This document shows positions 41,606 to 51,119 of a DNA stretch of 64,000 bases, piece by piece. This DNA is from Actinoplanes subtropicus (GTDB lineage Bacteria > Actinomycetota > Actinomycetes > Mycobacteriales > Micromonosporaceae): assembly GCF_000721705.1 (NCBI RefSeq), contig NZ_JOJL01000024.1:62001-126000 (forward strand), written 5' to 3'. Made by a program: the position numbers and the translations under genes. The notes under the pieces were generated by a model, which saw only the letters and a program-made list of their open reading frames with translations, ran no database searches and had not been told where the DNA came from. The first letter of the stretch is position 1, and the number at the start of each line of letters is the position of its first letter.

Positions 41606-44248
41606 ATGACACCACCGCTGACCCGCCGGACCCTGCTCGCCGGCTCGCTGGCCGCCGCCGCCCCGCTTCCCACCCTGCACTTCGAGGAGGACGCATTGCC
41701 CGAGGCCGAGCTGCACTGGCTCGACGGCCCGCCGCGGGAGACGACCGGCAGCGCCTGGGGTGTCCCGTGGCCGCGCGGCCGCCTGGCCCGCGACACCGAA
41801 CTCGCGCTCACCACCGCCGATGGCACCCCGGTCCCGGTCCAGTCCTGGCCGCTCGCCTACTGGCCCGACGGCACCCTCAAGTGGACCGGTCACGCGATCG
41901 CCCCCGGCGCCGAGGCCGCCGCGTACCGCCTGACCCCCGGAAACCCCGCAAATCCCGAAACCCCGATTGCCGTACGCCGGGACGGCAGCGACCTGATCCT
42001 CACCAACGGCGTCCTCGAGGTGCGCCTGGCGACCCGCGGCGACGTCCCGATCCGCGCGATAACCCGGGCCGGCCGGAGCACGGCGACGGGCGGCCGCCTG
42101 GTGCTCGACCTGCAGGACCGGCCCGACGACGACGCCGGCACGCCGGTGCGGACGGCCTACCGCGCGACCATCGAGAAGGCCACCGTCGAGCAGTCCGGTC
42201 CGGTCCGAGCCGTCGTCAAGCTCACCGGCGCGTACCACCGCGGCGGCCGGCGCATCCTGCCCTGGACGCTGCGGGTCTACCTCGCCGCCGGCGCCGAGGC
42301 GATCCGCCTGGTGCACAGCTTCACCTGGGACGCCGACCCGGCCCGTGACTTCATCCGCGGCCTCGGCCTGCGCTTCGACGTCCCGATGACCGACGCCACC
42401 CACGACCGGCACATCCGCTATGGCGTCGCCGGGGGCGGCGTCTGGGGCGAGCCGGTCCGGGTGCTCACCGGCCTGCGCCGCGACCCCGGCGCCGCAGTCG
42501 ACGCCGCCCAGGTGGCGGGCACCCCGACCCCGCCGGTCGCCGAGTGGAACACCCAGGTCAGCGCCGGCTACCAGCAACTGGCCGAGTGGAACGACTTCCG
42601 GCTCACCCAGGATTCCGCCGACCACTTCACCGTCGCCAAGCGCACCTCGGCCGCCGGCAGCTGGCTACGGCACGCCGGCCGGGGCAAGCGGGCCAGCGGC
42701 TTCGGCTACTGCGGCGGCGTCTCCGGCGGGCTGGGCTTCGGGCTCACCGACTTCTGGCAGCGGTTCCCGCGGGCGCTCGACATCCGCGGCGCGGCCGGCG
42801 CCACCGCCGAGGTGACGCTCTGGTCGTGGTCGCCGTACGCGCCGGCGATGGACCTGCGGCACTACGACACCGGCGCGCACGGCCTGGACCTGGCCTACGA
42901 GGACGTGCAAGCGGGCTTCAGCACCCCGGAGGGGATCGTCGGGTCCACCGAGATCATCGTGTGGGGCTTCGACCGTACGCCCGCAAGGAATCGCATCGCG
43001 GCGCTCGAGGCCGCACTCACCGCAACCCCGCAGGTGGTCGCCGCCCCGCAGTGGTATCACGCGGCCGCCGTCTTCGGCCGGTGGAGCCTGCCCGACCGCA
43101 CCACCCCGGCCCGGGTGACGCTGGAGAACGCGCTGGACAACGAGATCGCCTTCTACGCCGGCCAGGTCGACCAGCGGCAGTGGTACGGCTACTGGAACTA
43201 CGGCGACGTGATGCACACCTACGACCTGGACCGGCACGAGTGGCGGTACGACGTCGGCGGCTACGCCTGGGACAACGGCGAGCTCGGCACGGACGCCCTG
43301 CTCTGGTACGCGTTCCTGCGCTCCGGCAGGTCTGATTTCTTCCGCTCGGCCCGGGCGATGACCCGGCACATCAGCGAGGTCGACACCCACCACGCCGGAC
43401 GGTTCGCCGGGCTCGGCTCCCGGCACAACGTCTCGCACTGGGGCGACGGCGCGAAGGAGGCCCGGATCGGCGAGTCGTTCACCAAGCGGTTCGCCTACTA
43501 CCTGACCGCCGACGAGCTGCTCGGCGAGCTGATCCGCACCTCGCTGCGGGCGGACCGGACGCTGCTGACGGTGGAGCCGCTGCGCGAGGTGCTGCCGCCG
43601 CAGACGCTGGCGCCGACCCGGCTGCGGATCGGGCCGGACTGGTATGCGTTGGTCAGCAACTGGCTCACCGAGTGGGAGCGGACCGGCGACACCCGCTGGC
43701 GGGATCGGATCGTCACCGGCATGACCGACATTTCGGCATTTCCCGCCGGGCTGTTCACCGGCGAGGCCGGGGGAGCGGTCGGCTTCGACCCCGCGACCGG
43801 CCATCTCACCAACTTCAACAAGGGCGACTACACCGGCGGCTACAACCTGGCGATGGCCTTCGGCGGCGAGCAGATCCTGTGGGAGGCGCTGGACCTTGTC
43901 GACGTGCCCGCCTTTAAAGCGAAATTTCTGGAATACGCCCGATACGTGCAGGCGCCGAGCGCGGAGAAGATCGCCCACTTCGGCTTCGACTTCAACCCCG
44001 GAGTCTTCCCGACGATCTACTCACGAGTGACGGCCTGGGCCGGCGAGCAAACAGACGACGCCGTGGTGAAAAAGCGCGGCTGGACCCAGTTCCTCAACGA
44101 CCCATCCGGCAAACCCTGGCCGGCCCCCATCACCGTCGACGGCGTCCAGGAGATCCCGACCGCCGCCGACTTCGCCACCAACGACTTCGCCCAGCGCGGC
44201 CTGGCCATCATCTCGCTACTGGCGATCGCTCCCGGCGAGGCCCCGTGA
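41606..44248 (+). CDS. Exo-rhamnogalacturonan lyase family protein (PcRGLX/YetA-like)
   Basis: 880 residues. The N-terminus has a Tat signal (TRRTLLAGSLAAAAP). The product opens with a RIFT-barrel domain (TGSAWGVPWPRGRL, YWPDGTLKWTGHAI), then a beta-sandwich region and a helical toroid (about 480-800, YWNYGDVMHTYD, YAWDNGELGTDALLWYA). I recognise this as the PcRGLX/YetA type that removes disaccharides from rhamnogalacturonan I. A leaderless or short-leader transcript is likely: the putative promoter places the start near the ATG. The 3' end overlaps the LuxR gene by 33 bp. Confidence 0.88.
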   Translation: MTPPLTRRTLLAGSLAAAAPLPTLHFEEDALPEAELHWLDGPPRETTGSAWGVPWPRGRLARDTELALTTADGTPVPVQSWPLAYWPDGTLKWTGHAIAPGAEAAAYRLTPGNPANPETPIAVRRDGSDLILTNGVLEVRLATRGDVPIRAITRAGRSTATGGRLVLDLQDRPDDDAGTPVRTAYRATIEKATVEQSGPVRAVVKLTGAYHRGGRRILPWTLRVYLAAGAEAIRLVHSFTWDADPARDFIRGLGLRFDVPMTDATHDRHIRYGVAGGGVWGEPVRVLTGLRRDPGAAVDAAQVAGTPTPPVAEWNTQVSAGYQQLAEWNDFRLTQDSADHFTVAKRTSAAGSWLRHAGRGKRASGFGYCGGVSGGLGFGLTDFWQRFPRALDIRGAAGATAEVTLWSWSPYAPAMDLRHYDTGAHGLDLAYEDVQAGFSTPEGIVGSTEIIVWGFDRTPARNRIAALEAALTATPQVVAAPQWYHAAAVFGRWSLPDRTTPARVTLENALDNEIAFYAGQVDQRQWYGYWNYGDVMHTYDLDRHEWRYDVGGYAWDNGELGTDALLWYAFLRSGRSDFFRSARAMTRHISEVDTHHAGRFAGLGSRHNVSHWGDGAKEARIGESFTKRFAYYLTADELLGELIRTSLRADRTLLTVEPLREVLPPQTLAPTRLRIGPDWYALVSNWLTEWERTGDTRWRDRIVTGMTDISAFPAGLFTGEAGGAVGFDPATGHLTNFNKGDYTGGYNLAMAFGGEQILWEALDLVDVPAFKAKFLEYARYVQAPSAEKIAHFGFDFNPGVFPTIYSRVTAWAGEQTDDAVVKKRGWTQFLNDPSGKPWPAPITVDGVQEIPTAADFATNDFAQRGLAIISLLAIAPGEAP

Positions 44249-46978
44249 CAGCTGCGCGCGGGTTTCGCACCCGAGCTTCTGGAACACATGCGTGAGATGG
44301 GTCTCGACGGTGCGCCGCGTGACGTACAGCTGCTGGGCGATCTCCCGATTGCTCAGCCCGCGCGCGGCCATCGTCGCAACCCGGTGCTCGGCCGGGGTCA
44401 GCGCCAGCGAGTCCGCCGACCGCGGCCGGGCCCCCGCCGCCCGCAGTTCCTCGCGGCAGCGCCGGGCCAGCAGCCGCATCCCGCCCGGCTCGGCCAGTCC
44501 CAACGCCTTCGCGAGCGGCTCCCGGGCGGCGGCCCGATGGTTGGCCCGCCGCAGCGTCGCCCCCAACGTGACCAGCACCCGCACGTACTCCAGCCGGCAC
44601 GGCGAATCGGCCAGCAACAGAGCCGCCTCCCGCAACACTTTGATTGCCTCGTCGTGCCCGAGCGTCCCGGCCAGCGCCCGCAACCCCGCCCCGCGCGGCC
44701 CCGGCAGCCCGAGCCGCTCGGCCAGCTCCAGATGCTCCTCGGCGAGCAGCCGCGCCGCCCGCACGTCGCCGAGCTGAACCAGCGCCCGCGAGTCGTCCAC
44801 CCGCCACGCCGCCATCCCCGGGTGGCTCGCCTCCAGCTGCTTCCACGTCTCGGCCGCCGCGGTCAGATCCGCGTGCGCGTCGGCCGGCCGGTGCTGGGCC
44901 AGCCGCAGCCGGGCCCGGCGTTCCAGCAGCAGGCCGGTCGCGATCCAGCCCTCCGGCGGCGACGGGTTGGCCGCCAGCACCGCCTCCGCCTCGGCCGGCT
45001 CGTCCAGCTCGGTGAGCGCCTCGACCAGCGGAAAGATCGACCAGAGCAGCGCCGCGGGCGGGCTGTTGGCCTTCTTGAAGTCGTACGCGATCCGCGCGTC
45101 CGCCTCCGCGTCCCGGATCCGTCCCGCCTGCAGGTGCGCCATGGCCCGCAGGAAGCTGCCGTGCGCCAGCGCTATCCGCCAGCCGCGCGGCCGGGCCAGG
45201 TCGATCAGCGCCGTGCACCGCTCCCGGGCCGCCTCCGGCTCGCCGTAGACGATCAGTGAGAACTTCGCCAGGGTGGCCACGATCGAGTCGTTGTCGTCGG
45301 GCTCGATCGGCGTGGCCAGCCAGGCGCGCGGCTCCGCGGCCGGCCGGCCGTCGCAGAGCGCCTCCCAGGCCAGGCAGATCGGCCGCAGCGGCAGCTCCGG
45401 CGGCAGCCTTCGGACCAGGTCGTGCGCCTCGGCCGCGCCGCCCGCGCGCAGGCAGACCTCGCCGATCAGCTCGGCCTCGAGCCGGGCCAGCACCTCGGGG
45501 TCGGCGCCGGACGGCTGGGCCAGGCCGAGCCGGCACATCCGCACCGCCTCCTCGAAGTAGCCGGCCAGCCCGAGCGCCCGGCCGCCGGCCAGCGCGAGCC
45601 GGGCCCGCTGCCGCGGGTCGGCGGCCATCTCGACGGCCGAGCGGAGCAGGCCGGGCGCGTCCGGGCCGGCCTGGGCGGCGAGCACCAGCCCGAGTCGGCT
45701 GCGTACGTCGGCCTCGTCGGCGCGCTCCGGCGGCGGCTCGGCGAGCGCCCGGCGCAGGAAGGCGGCCGCGCTCTCCGGCGCTCCCCGGCGACCGGCGCCC
45801 TGGGCGGCCTCGCGCAGCGTCCGCACCGTCTCGGCGTCCCGGGCCGGCTCGCTGTGCAGCAGGTGCAGGGCGACCGCCTCCGGGTCGGCCCGCTCCCGGG
45901 CGAGGATCGCCGCCGCCCGGCCGTGCCACTGCGCCCGCTGGCTGGCCGGCAGCCCCTGGTAGAGCGCGGCCGCCGCCATCGGGTGCACCAGCTCGCGGTA
46001 GTTGAGCAGCCCGGCCGTCCGCAGCCGGTCGGCCAGCCGGGCCGCGACCGGCGTCTCCAAGCCGGCCAGCTCGGCGGCGTGCCGCAGCGGCGCGCCCCGG
46101 CCGAGCACGGCGAACGCCCGGGCCAGCGTCTCGGCGCCGGCCGGCAACCGGCACAGCTGGCGCTCGATCGCCCGGGCGACCTGTTCCGGGCCGAACGAGC
46201 TGAGCCGGGCGGCGACCTGCTCGGTCGGGTCGATCCGCTCGGCTCGCAGGTGGGCGAGCAGGGCCCCGAGCAGGAACGGGTTCCCGGCCGTCGCGGCGTG
46301 GCAGGACTCGGCGAAGCCGGGCGCGGCGCCGGGCAGCCGGTCGTCGACCACCGCCGCCACCGCGGCCGGGCCGAGCGGGGCCGGCCGCACGGGCGGCTCG
46401 GCGGTCGCCGCGAGCAGGTCGGCCACCAGCGCGGGCTCGGCCGGTGGCTCGCCGGAGCGGGCCGCGCACAGGATGCCCAGCGGCAGGTCGGCGGACTGCC
46501 GGACGAGCTGGATCAGCCAGCGCAGCGAGGGCGCGTCGGCCCAGTGCACGTCGTCGACCACGAGCAGCGCCGGGCCGCGCTCGGCCAGCCCGCAGGCGAG
46601 CCAGACCAGGCCGTGCGACGCGGCGTGCATGGCCTCGCCGTCCAGCGCCGGCTCGGCGCCCGCGCCGTCCAGGGCGCGGCGGGCCAGGGCGGCCGCGCCG
46701 ACGGCCAGCGACTCCCACTCGGCGCCGACGCGCAGCGGGGCGAACAGCTGGCGGGCGATGCCCCAGCCGGCGTCGTGCTCGAGGGGACCGCCCCAGGCCC
46801 GCAGCACCCGCATCCCGGCCGCGGCGGCGGCCCGCGCCGCGGCGGCGATCAGGCTGGACTTGCCGATGCCGGCCGGACCCTCGACGAGGATCAGCCGGCC
46901 GGCGCCCGCGCGCACGTCGCCGAGCTGGGAGTCGAGGGCGGCCATCTCGGCGTCGCGCTGCAGCAGCAGGCGAGGCAT
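44216..46978 (-). CDS. LuxR-family regulator with N-terminal AAA ATPase (LAL type)
   Basis: 920 residues from ATG 46978. The P-loop is EGPAGIGKSS near 33-42 and a Walker-B-like LLVVDDVHWAD follows. The middle is a long helical TPR-like region. The C-terminal LuxR HTH is complete (LTPAEHRVATMAARGLSNRE, then YVTRRTVETHLTHVFQKLG). Such large ATP-binding LuxR regulators often activate the adjacent catabolic or biosynthetic operon. It diverges from the methyltransferase/aminotransferase pair through a 90-bp region with a palindrome, and converges on the rhamnogalacturonan lyase. Confidence 0.93.
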   Translation of the reverse strand: MPRLLLQRDAEMAALDSQLGDVRAGAGRLILVEGPAGIGKSSLIAAAARAAAAAGMRVLRAWGGPLEHDAGWGIARQLFAPLRVGAEWESLAVGAAALARRALDGAGAEPALDGEAMHAASHGLVWLACGLAERGPALLVVDDVHWADAPSLRWLIQLVRQSADLPLGILCAARSGEPPAEPALVADLLAATAEPPVRPAPLGPAAVAAVVDDRLPGAAPGFAESCHAATAGNPFLLGALLAHLRAERIDPTEQVAARLSSFGPEQVARAIERQLCRLPAGAETLARAFAVLGRGAPLRHAAELAGLETPVAARLADRLRTAGLLNYRELVHPMAAAALYQGLPASQRAQWHGRAAAILARERADPEAVALHLLHSEPARDAETVRTLREAAQGAGRRGAPESAAAFLRRALAEPPPERADEADVRSRLGLVLAAQAGPDAPGLLRSAVEMAADPRQRARLALAGGRALGLAGYFEEAVRMCRLGLAQPSGADPEVLARLEAELIGEVCLRAGGAAEAHDLVRRLPPELPLRPICLAWEALCDGRPAAEPRAWLATPIEPDDNDSIVATLAKFSLIVYGEPEAARERCTALIDLARPRGWRIALAHGSFLRAMAHLQAGRIRDAEADARIAYDFKKANSPPAALLWSIFPLVEALTELDEPAEAEAVLAANPSPPEGWIATGLLLERRARLRLAQHRPADAHADLTAAAETWKQLEASHPGMAAWRVDDSRALVQLGDVRAARLLAEEHLELAERLGLPGPRGAGLRALAGTLGHDEAIKVLREAALLLADSPCRLEYVRVLVTLGATLRRANHRAAAREPLAKALGLAEPGGMRLLARRCREELRAAGARPRSADSLALTPAEHRVATMAARGLSNREIAQQLYVTRRTVETHLTHVFQKLGCETRAQLSRGLAGSDRQ

Positions 46979-47029
46979 GGTCCGACGGTAGGCCCGGCGG
47001 GGGCACCGCGAAACCTCGTGGTCGGATCC

Positions 47030-47045
47030 ACGATTCAGCAATCGT
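47030..47045. promoter_or_regulatory. Palindrome between the LuxR and methyltransferase genes
   Basis: ACGATT-cagc-AATCGT is a perfect inverted repeat with 6-bp arms and a 4-bp spacer. It lies between the divergent starts at 46978 and 47069, a place expected for the binding site of the LuxR-type protein. Confidence 0.4.
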
Positions 47046-47068
47046 CCAGGCAACCGAGCATCGTGGTC

Positions 47069-47898
47069 ATGACTACCACCGAGAGCACCGCCTATTACGC
47101 GCTCCGCCGGACGCCGGAGGAGTACGAGCGACTGCGTCTCCAGGCCCGCGTGTGGGAGGAGGCGACCGGCCGGCTGCTGGACCGGGTCGGGCTGGCCGCC
47201 GGTGCCCGATGTCTGGACGCCGGGTGCGGGCCGGGCGAGACGATGCGGCTGATGGCGCTGCGGGTCGGCCCGGCCGGCCGGGTCACCGGGATCGACGCCG
47301 ACGCGCCGCTGGCCGCGCGGACCGAGCGGATGCTGCACGACGGCGGGCATCGCCAGTGCCGGGTGATCGCGCACGACCTCACCGCGTACGAATCGGTCCC
47401 GGGCGGCCCGGCCCGTACGACCTGGTCTTCGCTCGTCTGTTGTTGTTCCACCTGCCCGAGCGGGTCGCCGTGCTGCGCCGGCTGTGGCAGTCGGTCGCCC
47501 CGGGCGGTCACCTGCTGGTGCAGGACTACGACCTGGACACGGTCGGGGTGCTGCCGCCGTCGGCCGCGCTCGACGAGGCCGGCCGGCTGATCATGGACAC
47601 CTTCGGCGCGGTCGGCTGCGACGTGCGGGTGGGCGCCACGCTGCCGGCCCTGTTCGCCCGGGCCGGGGTGGGTGTGCCGGACGGCACCGACGTGGCCGGG
47701 CGGATCGAGCCGTACGGCAGCGGCCGCCGGATGATCTCGAGCGTGCTGCGCAGCCTGCTTCCGGCCGCGCTCGGGCACGGCGTCGCGACCGCCGGCGAGA
47801 TGGAGGCCGCGATGGCCGCGCTGGAGGCCGACGCGACCCGGCACCCGGACCGGCCGATGACCTGGCCGCTGATGATCGGCGCCTGGAAACGGCGATGA
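47069..47898 (+). pseudogene. SAM methyltransferase, class I, frameshifted
   Basis: The reading frame from ATG 47069 gives a normal N-terminal half: MTTTESTAYYALRRTPEEYE, SAM motif CLDAGCGPGET and GIDADAPL. Around 47400-47416, within gggcggcccggcccg, the coding potential moves to another frame, which continues as PYDLVFARLLLFHLPERVAVL and APGGHLLVQDYDLD to the stop at 47898. One base gained or lost in this GC run explains it. Together they make a protein of about 276 residues. It may be a true mutation or a sequencing error. Stop and aminotransferase ATG overlap (ATGA). Confidence 0.8.
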
Positions 47899-49244
47899 AC
47901 GCCCTCGATGTCGACCGCATCCGCGCGCACTTCGACTTCCCGGCCGCCCAGCGGGTGGTCACCAACAACGCGGCCAGCACCCAGCCGCCGCGCGAGCTGA
48001 TCAAGCTGATGGAAACCCTCGCCCCCGGGTACGAGAACGTCCACCGGGGCCAGTCGGCGGCGTCCCGGCACACCACCGCGCTGTTCGAGGCCTCCTTCGC
48101 CACCATCGCGGCCTGGCTGAACGCGCCCAGCCGCCGCTGCGTGGCCACCTACCGCAACACCACCGAGGCGATCAACGCGGTGATGTACTCGCTGCTCACC
48201 GACTTCCGCGACGGCGACAACGTGGTCACCACGATGCTCGAGCACAACTCGAACTACGTGCCCTGGCACGCGCTGTGCCGGGAGATCCTGCCCCGCCTCG
48301 GCCGCCGGGTGGAGTGCCGGCTGGCCCGCTTCGACGACTCGGGCCGGCTCGATCTCGACCACCTCGCGTCCCTCGTGGACCGTCGCACCAAGCTGGTCTG
48401 CTGCACGGGCGCCTCCAACTTCTTCGGCAGCAAGCCCGACCTGGCCCGGGTGCGAGCGATCGCCGACGCCGGCGGCTACCCCCAGCCGACCGGCGAGCGC
48501 CGCGCGTTGCTGCTGGTGGACGCCGCCCAGCTGGCCCCCACCAGCGCGCTCGACGTGCGGGCGATGGATGTCGACTATCTGGCCTTCTCGTTCCACAAGA
48601 TGCTCGCGCCGTTCGGCGTCGGCGTCCTCTACGCCAAGGAACACCTGCTCGAGCACGCGCTGCCGTTCCTCTACGGCGGCGACATGATCGCCGAGGGCCG
48701 GGTCACCCCGGAGACCGTCGACTGGAACAGCCTCCCCTGGAAATACACCGCCGGCACCCCGAACATCCTCGGCACGATCGTCTCGGCCCAGGCCCTGCGC
48801 CTGCTGATCGACCTCGTCATGCCGACGACCTTCTTCGGCAGATCCGGCCCGATCCCGCGGATCGCGATCGAGGAGGCGATGGCCCGCATCGGCCGGCACA
48901 CCGCGAATCTGACGGCTCGCTGCCTGGCCGGCCTCTCTCAGATCAAAACCTTGCGGGTGTACGGGCCGGAGCACCGCACTCCCCTGATTGCCTTCAACGT
49001 CCCCGGATTCAGCCCGTTCGCCCTGGCCGAGTCCCTGGACCGGCGCGGCGTCGAGTCCCGGGCCGGCTGCCATTGCGCGACCCTGGCCCACCATGCGCTC
49101 GGCCTCGACCCACCGGCGAGTTGCCGCCTGAGCTTCGCCCTCTACAACACCGTCGAGGAGGTGGACCGCGCCGTCGAGGCGGTCGCCGAGATCGTGGCCG
49201 GCGACCGGATCCTATTGACATCGATCGATCATGAGCTAGCGTAG
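47895..49244 (+). CDS. Class V aminotransferase (cysteine desulfurase-like)
   Basis: 449 residues. K235 in YLAFSFHKMLAPFG binds PLP; other marks are NNAASTQPP at the N-terminus, EHNSNYVPW and VDAAQLAP. A late RAGCHCATL stretch offers a Cys in the loop used by desulfurases. Relatives include desulfurases, isopenicillin epimerases and lyases of secondary pathways; the insertion around 270-320 (GGDMIAEGRVTPETVDW onward) sets it apart from SufS. Translational coupling with the methyltransferase suggests a joint small-molecule pathway controlled by the LuxR-type regulator. Confidence 0.85.
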   Translation: MNALDVDRIRAHFDFPAAQRVVTNNAASTQPPRELIKLMETLAPGYENVHRGQSAASRHTTALFEASFATIAAWLNAPSRRCVATYRNTTEAINAVMYSLLTDFRDGDNVVTTMLEHNSNYVPWHALCREILPRLGRRVECRLARFDDSGRLDLDHLASLVDRRTKLVCCTGASNFFGSKPDLARVRAIADAGGYPQPTGERRALLLVDAAQLAPTSALDVRAMDVDYLAFSFHKMLAPFGVGVLYAKEHLLEHALPFLYGGDMIAEGRVTPETVDWNSLPWKYTAGTPNILGTIVSAQALRLLIDLVMPTTFFGRSGPIPRIAIEEAMARIGRHTANLTARCLAGLSQIKTLRVYGPEHRTPLIAFNVPGFSPFALAESLDRRGVESRAGCHCATLAHHALGLDPPASCRLSFALYNTVEEVDRAVEAVAEIVAGDRILLTSIDHELA

Positions 49245-49258
49245 GAAAGCCCTTTCCT
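49215..49258 (+). promoter_or_regulatory. Promoter and operator-like palindrome of pectinesterase 2
   Basis: TTGACA (49215-49220) is followed after about 18 bp by TAGCGT, then the perfect repeat AGGAAAG-cc-CTTTCCT (49243-49258) at the expected transcription start. An SD (AGGAGG) and ATG 49272 follow. Repression by a LacI-type protein would fit; compare GGTAAGCGCTTTCC at 41525. Confidence 0.55.
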
Positions 49259-49271
49259 GCAGGAGGCTCCG

Positions 49272-50498
49272 ATGAACATCGCGGTGGTCGCGACCATGCT
49301 CGCGCTCTCGATGGCCGCCCCTGGCACGGCCACCCGACCGGTCCTGTCCGCCGCCGAGGCCACCCCCTATGTCGCGGCCAACTACCTGGGCTATTCCGGT
49401 GCGTATGCGGCCCCGGTCGCCGACCCGTGGCACCCCGCCCCGATCGCCACCCCGCGCCGCCCCGACCTGCTCGTCGGCGGCCGCCACGGCTTCACCACCG
49501 TGCAGCAGGCGGTCAACGCGGCGTACCGGGCCGGCGGCACGAAACGGCAGTACGTCGGTGTCCTCCCCGGCGTCTACCAGGGCACCGTCTTCATCCCGGC
49601 CGGCTCGCCGCCGCTGACCCTCTACGGCCTGGGCCGCCCCGCCGACGTACGCCTGGAATTCAGCGTCGACGCCACGATCACCCCCGCCGCGTGGGCCGCC
49701 CTGGTCAACGCCGACGGCCGCTACGCCGAGGGCGACCCGGCCTGGCCGATGTTCCAGTCCTGCGCCACCAAGACCACCGCCACCGCCGCCCTGTGCGCCA
49801 CCGTGGTCTGGGCGCAGAGCACCGACCTGCAGCTCAAGGGCGTGACCATCACCAACACGCTGCTCGACACGGTCGACAAGGGCACCCACCAGGCGCTCGC
49901 CCTGCGCACCGACGACGACCGCACCCAGCTCGAGGACATGCGCCTGATCGGCCGCCAGGACACCTTCATGGCCAACGCGAACGACGTGAACCGCATCGCC
50001 CGCGTCTTCGTCCGCGACAGCTACATCGAGGGCGACACCGACTTCGTCTTCGGCCGGGCGGCCGCCGTCTTCACCGCCACCAACTTCCACCTGGTCTCCA
50101 CCCGCAAGCCCGCCGGCGGCGTCATCTTCGCCCCGAACACCGCACCGGCCTACCCGTACGGCTTCCTGGTCACCCACTGCCTGATCACCGCCGACCAGGG
50201 CTATGTCACCGCCCCGACCCCGACCGGCTACCTCGGCCGCTCCTGGGACCAGGGCGCGAGCGCCACCGGCTACCTCCCCGGCCGCACCCCGAACGGCCAA
50301 CTCCTGATCCGCGACTCCCTGATCGGCCCCGGCTTCAACCCCACCACCCCGTGGGCCCCGGCCGCGACGACATCCCGCCCCTACCTCGCCCGCATCGGCG
50401 AGGGCCGAGACCTCAACGACATCAACTTCAACCGCCTCTTCGAGTACGCGAACCACACCCTCCCGGCCCTCCCCACCTCAGCCCCGGTCGCCGGGTAG
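49272..50498 (+). CDS. Secreted pectinesterase (CE8, YbhC-like), copy 2
   Basis: 408 residues with a short N-terminal signal (MNIAVVATMLALSMAAPGTA). The CE8 motifs are present in altered form: RQDTFMAN and the Asp motif DTDFVFGRAA. A cysteine pair (SCATKTTATAALC) lies in an insert before the catalytic coil. The closer match to YbhC-type enzymes and the insert distinguish it from copy 1 at 30 kb. A clear SD (AGGAGG) and promoter with palindrome precede it. Confidence 0.92.
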   Translation: MNIAVVATMLALSMAAPGTATRPVLSAAEATPYVAANYLGYSGAYAAPVADPWHPAPIATPRRPDLLVGGRHGFTTVQQAVNAAYRAGGTKRQYVGVLPGVYQGTVFIPAGSPPLTLYGLGRPADVRLEFSVDATITPAAWAALVNADGRYAEGDPAWPMFQSCATKTTATAALCATVVWAQSTDLQLKGVTITNTLLDTVDKGTHQALALRTDDDRTQLEDMRLIGRQDTFMANANDVNRIARVFVRDSYIEGDTDFVFGRAAAVFTATNFHLVSTRKPAGGVIFAPNTAPAYPYGFLVTHCLITADQGYVTAPTPTGYLGRSWDQGASATGYLPGRTPNGQLLIRDSLIGPGFNPTTPWAPAATTSRPYLARIGEGRDLNDINFNRLFEYANHTLPALPTSAPVAG

Positions 50499-51053
50499 GC
50501 GGAGGCCGTACCGCAGGTAGACCACGCCGCTGTCGAACCGGCGCTCGTCCACCGTCCGCAGATCGAGGCGAAGCCCGTCCGGCAGGAAGCGGGTGCCCCC
50601 ACCCACCACGACCGGCGTGACGAAGAGGCGGACCTCGTCGATCAGCCCCGCGCGGAACGCGTGCGCCGCCAGCCCCGCCCCGCCGACGCTGAGATCCCGG
50701 CCGGCCGAGTCCTTCAACGCCCGCACGGCCTCCGGGTCGAAGGCGCGCGAAATCCGGGTGCGCTCGCTGCGCGCCGCCAGCAGGGTGGTCGAGTACACCA
50801 CCTTGTCGGCGGCCCGCCACAGGGCGGCGTAATCCCGGACGGCCGGAGGCTCGTCCGGCGAGGCGCCCTCGGTCTCCCAGTAGACCATCGTGTCGTACAG
50901 GCGGCGGCCGTACAGATACGTTCCGATCGACCGTTCCTGGTCGTTGATGAAGGCGTGCACCTCCGCGTCCGGCGCCGCCCAGTCGAAGGTGCCCTTCTCG
51001 TCGGCGATGTAGCCGTCGAGCGAGGTAATTGCGGTACAGATCAGCTTGGCCAT
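50478..51053 (-). CDS. RibD C-terminal/dihydrofolate-reductase-like protein
   Basis: 191 residues with the family opening LICTAITSLDGYIADEKGTFDW and the NADPH-site segment (KVVYSTTL, LSVGGAGLAAHAF). It ends GGTRFLPDG. Such proteins are NADPH-dependent reductases of unknown substrate, often annotated only by fold. Its 3' end overlaps the pectinesterase gene by 21 bp on the opposite strand. Confidence 0.9.
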   Translation of the reverse strand: MAKLICTAITSLDGYIADEKGTFDWAAPDAEVHAFINDQERSIGTYLYGRRLYDTMVYWETEGASPDEPPAVRDYAALWRAADKVVYSTTLLAARSERTRISRAFDPEAVRALKDSAGRDLSVGGAGLAAHAFRAGLIDEVRLFVTPVVVGGGTRFLPDGLRLDLRTVDERRFDSGVVYLRYGLRLPGDRG

Positions 51054-51119
51054 TCCTAGAGCTTGACGCCTCGCGGCCGCCCATGCTTATTTGGGTCCGA
51101 ACGATCTGGGGGAGACGAC

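Noticed and set aside
47069..47898. Programmed frameshifting in the methyltransferase gene
   Set aside because: The site is a plain GC run without a recognised slippery heptamer and downstream pseudoknot; mutation or sequencing error is simpler.
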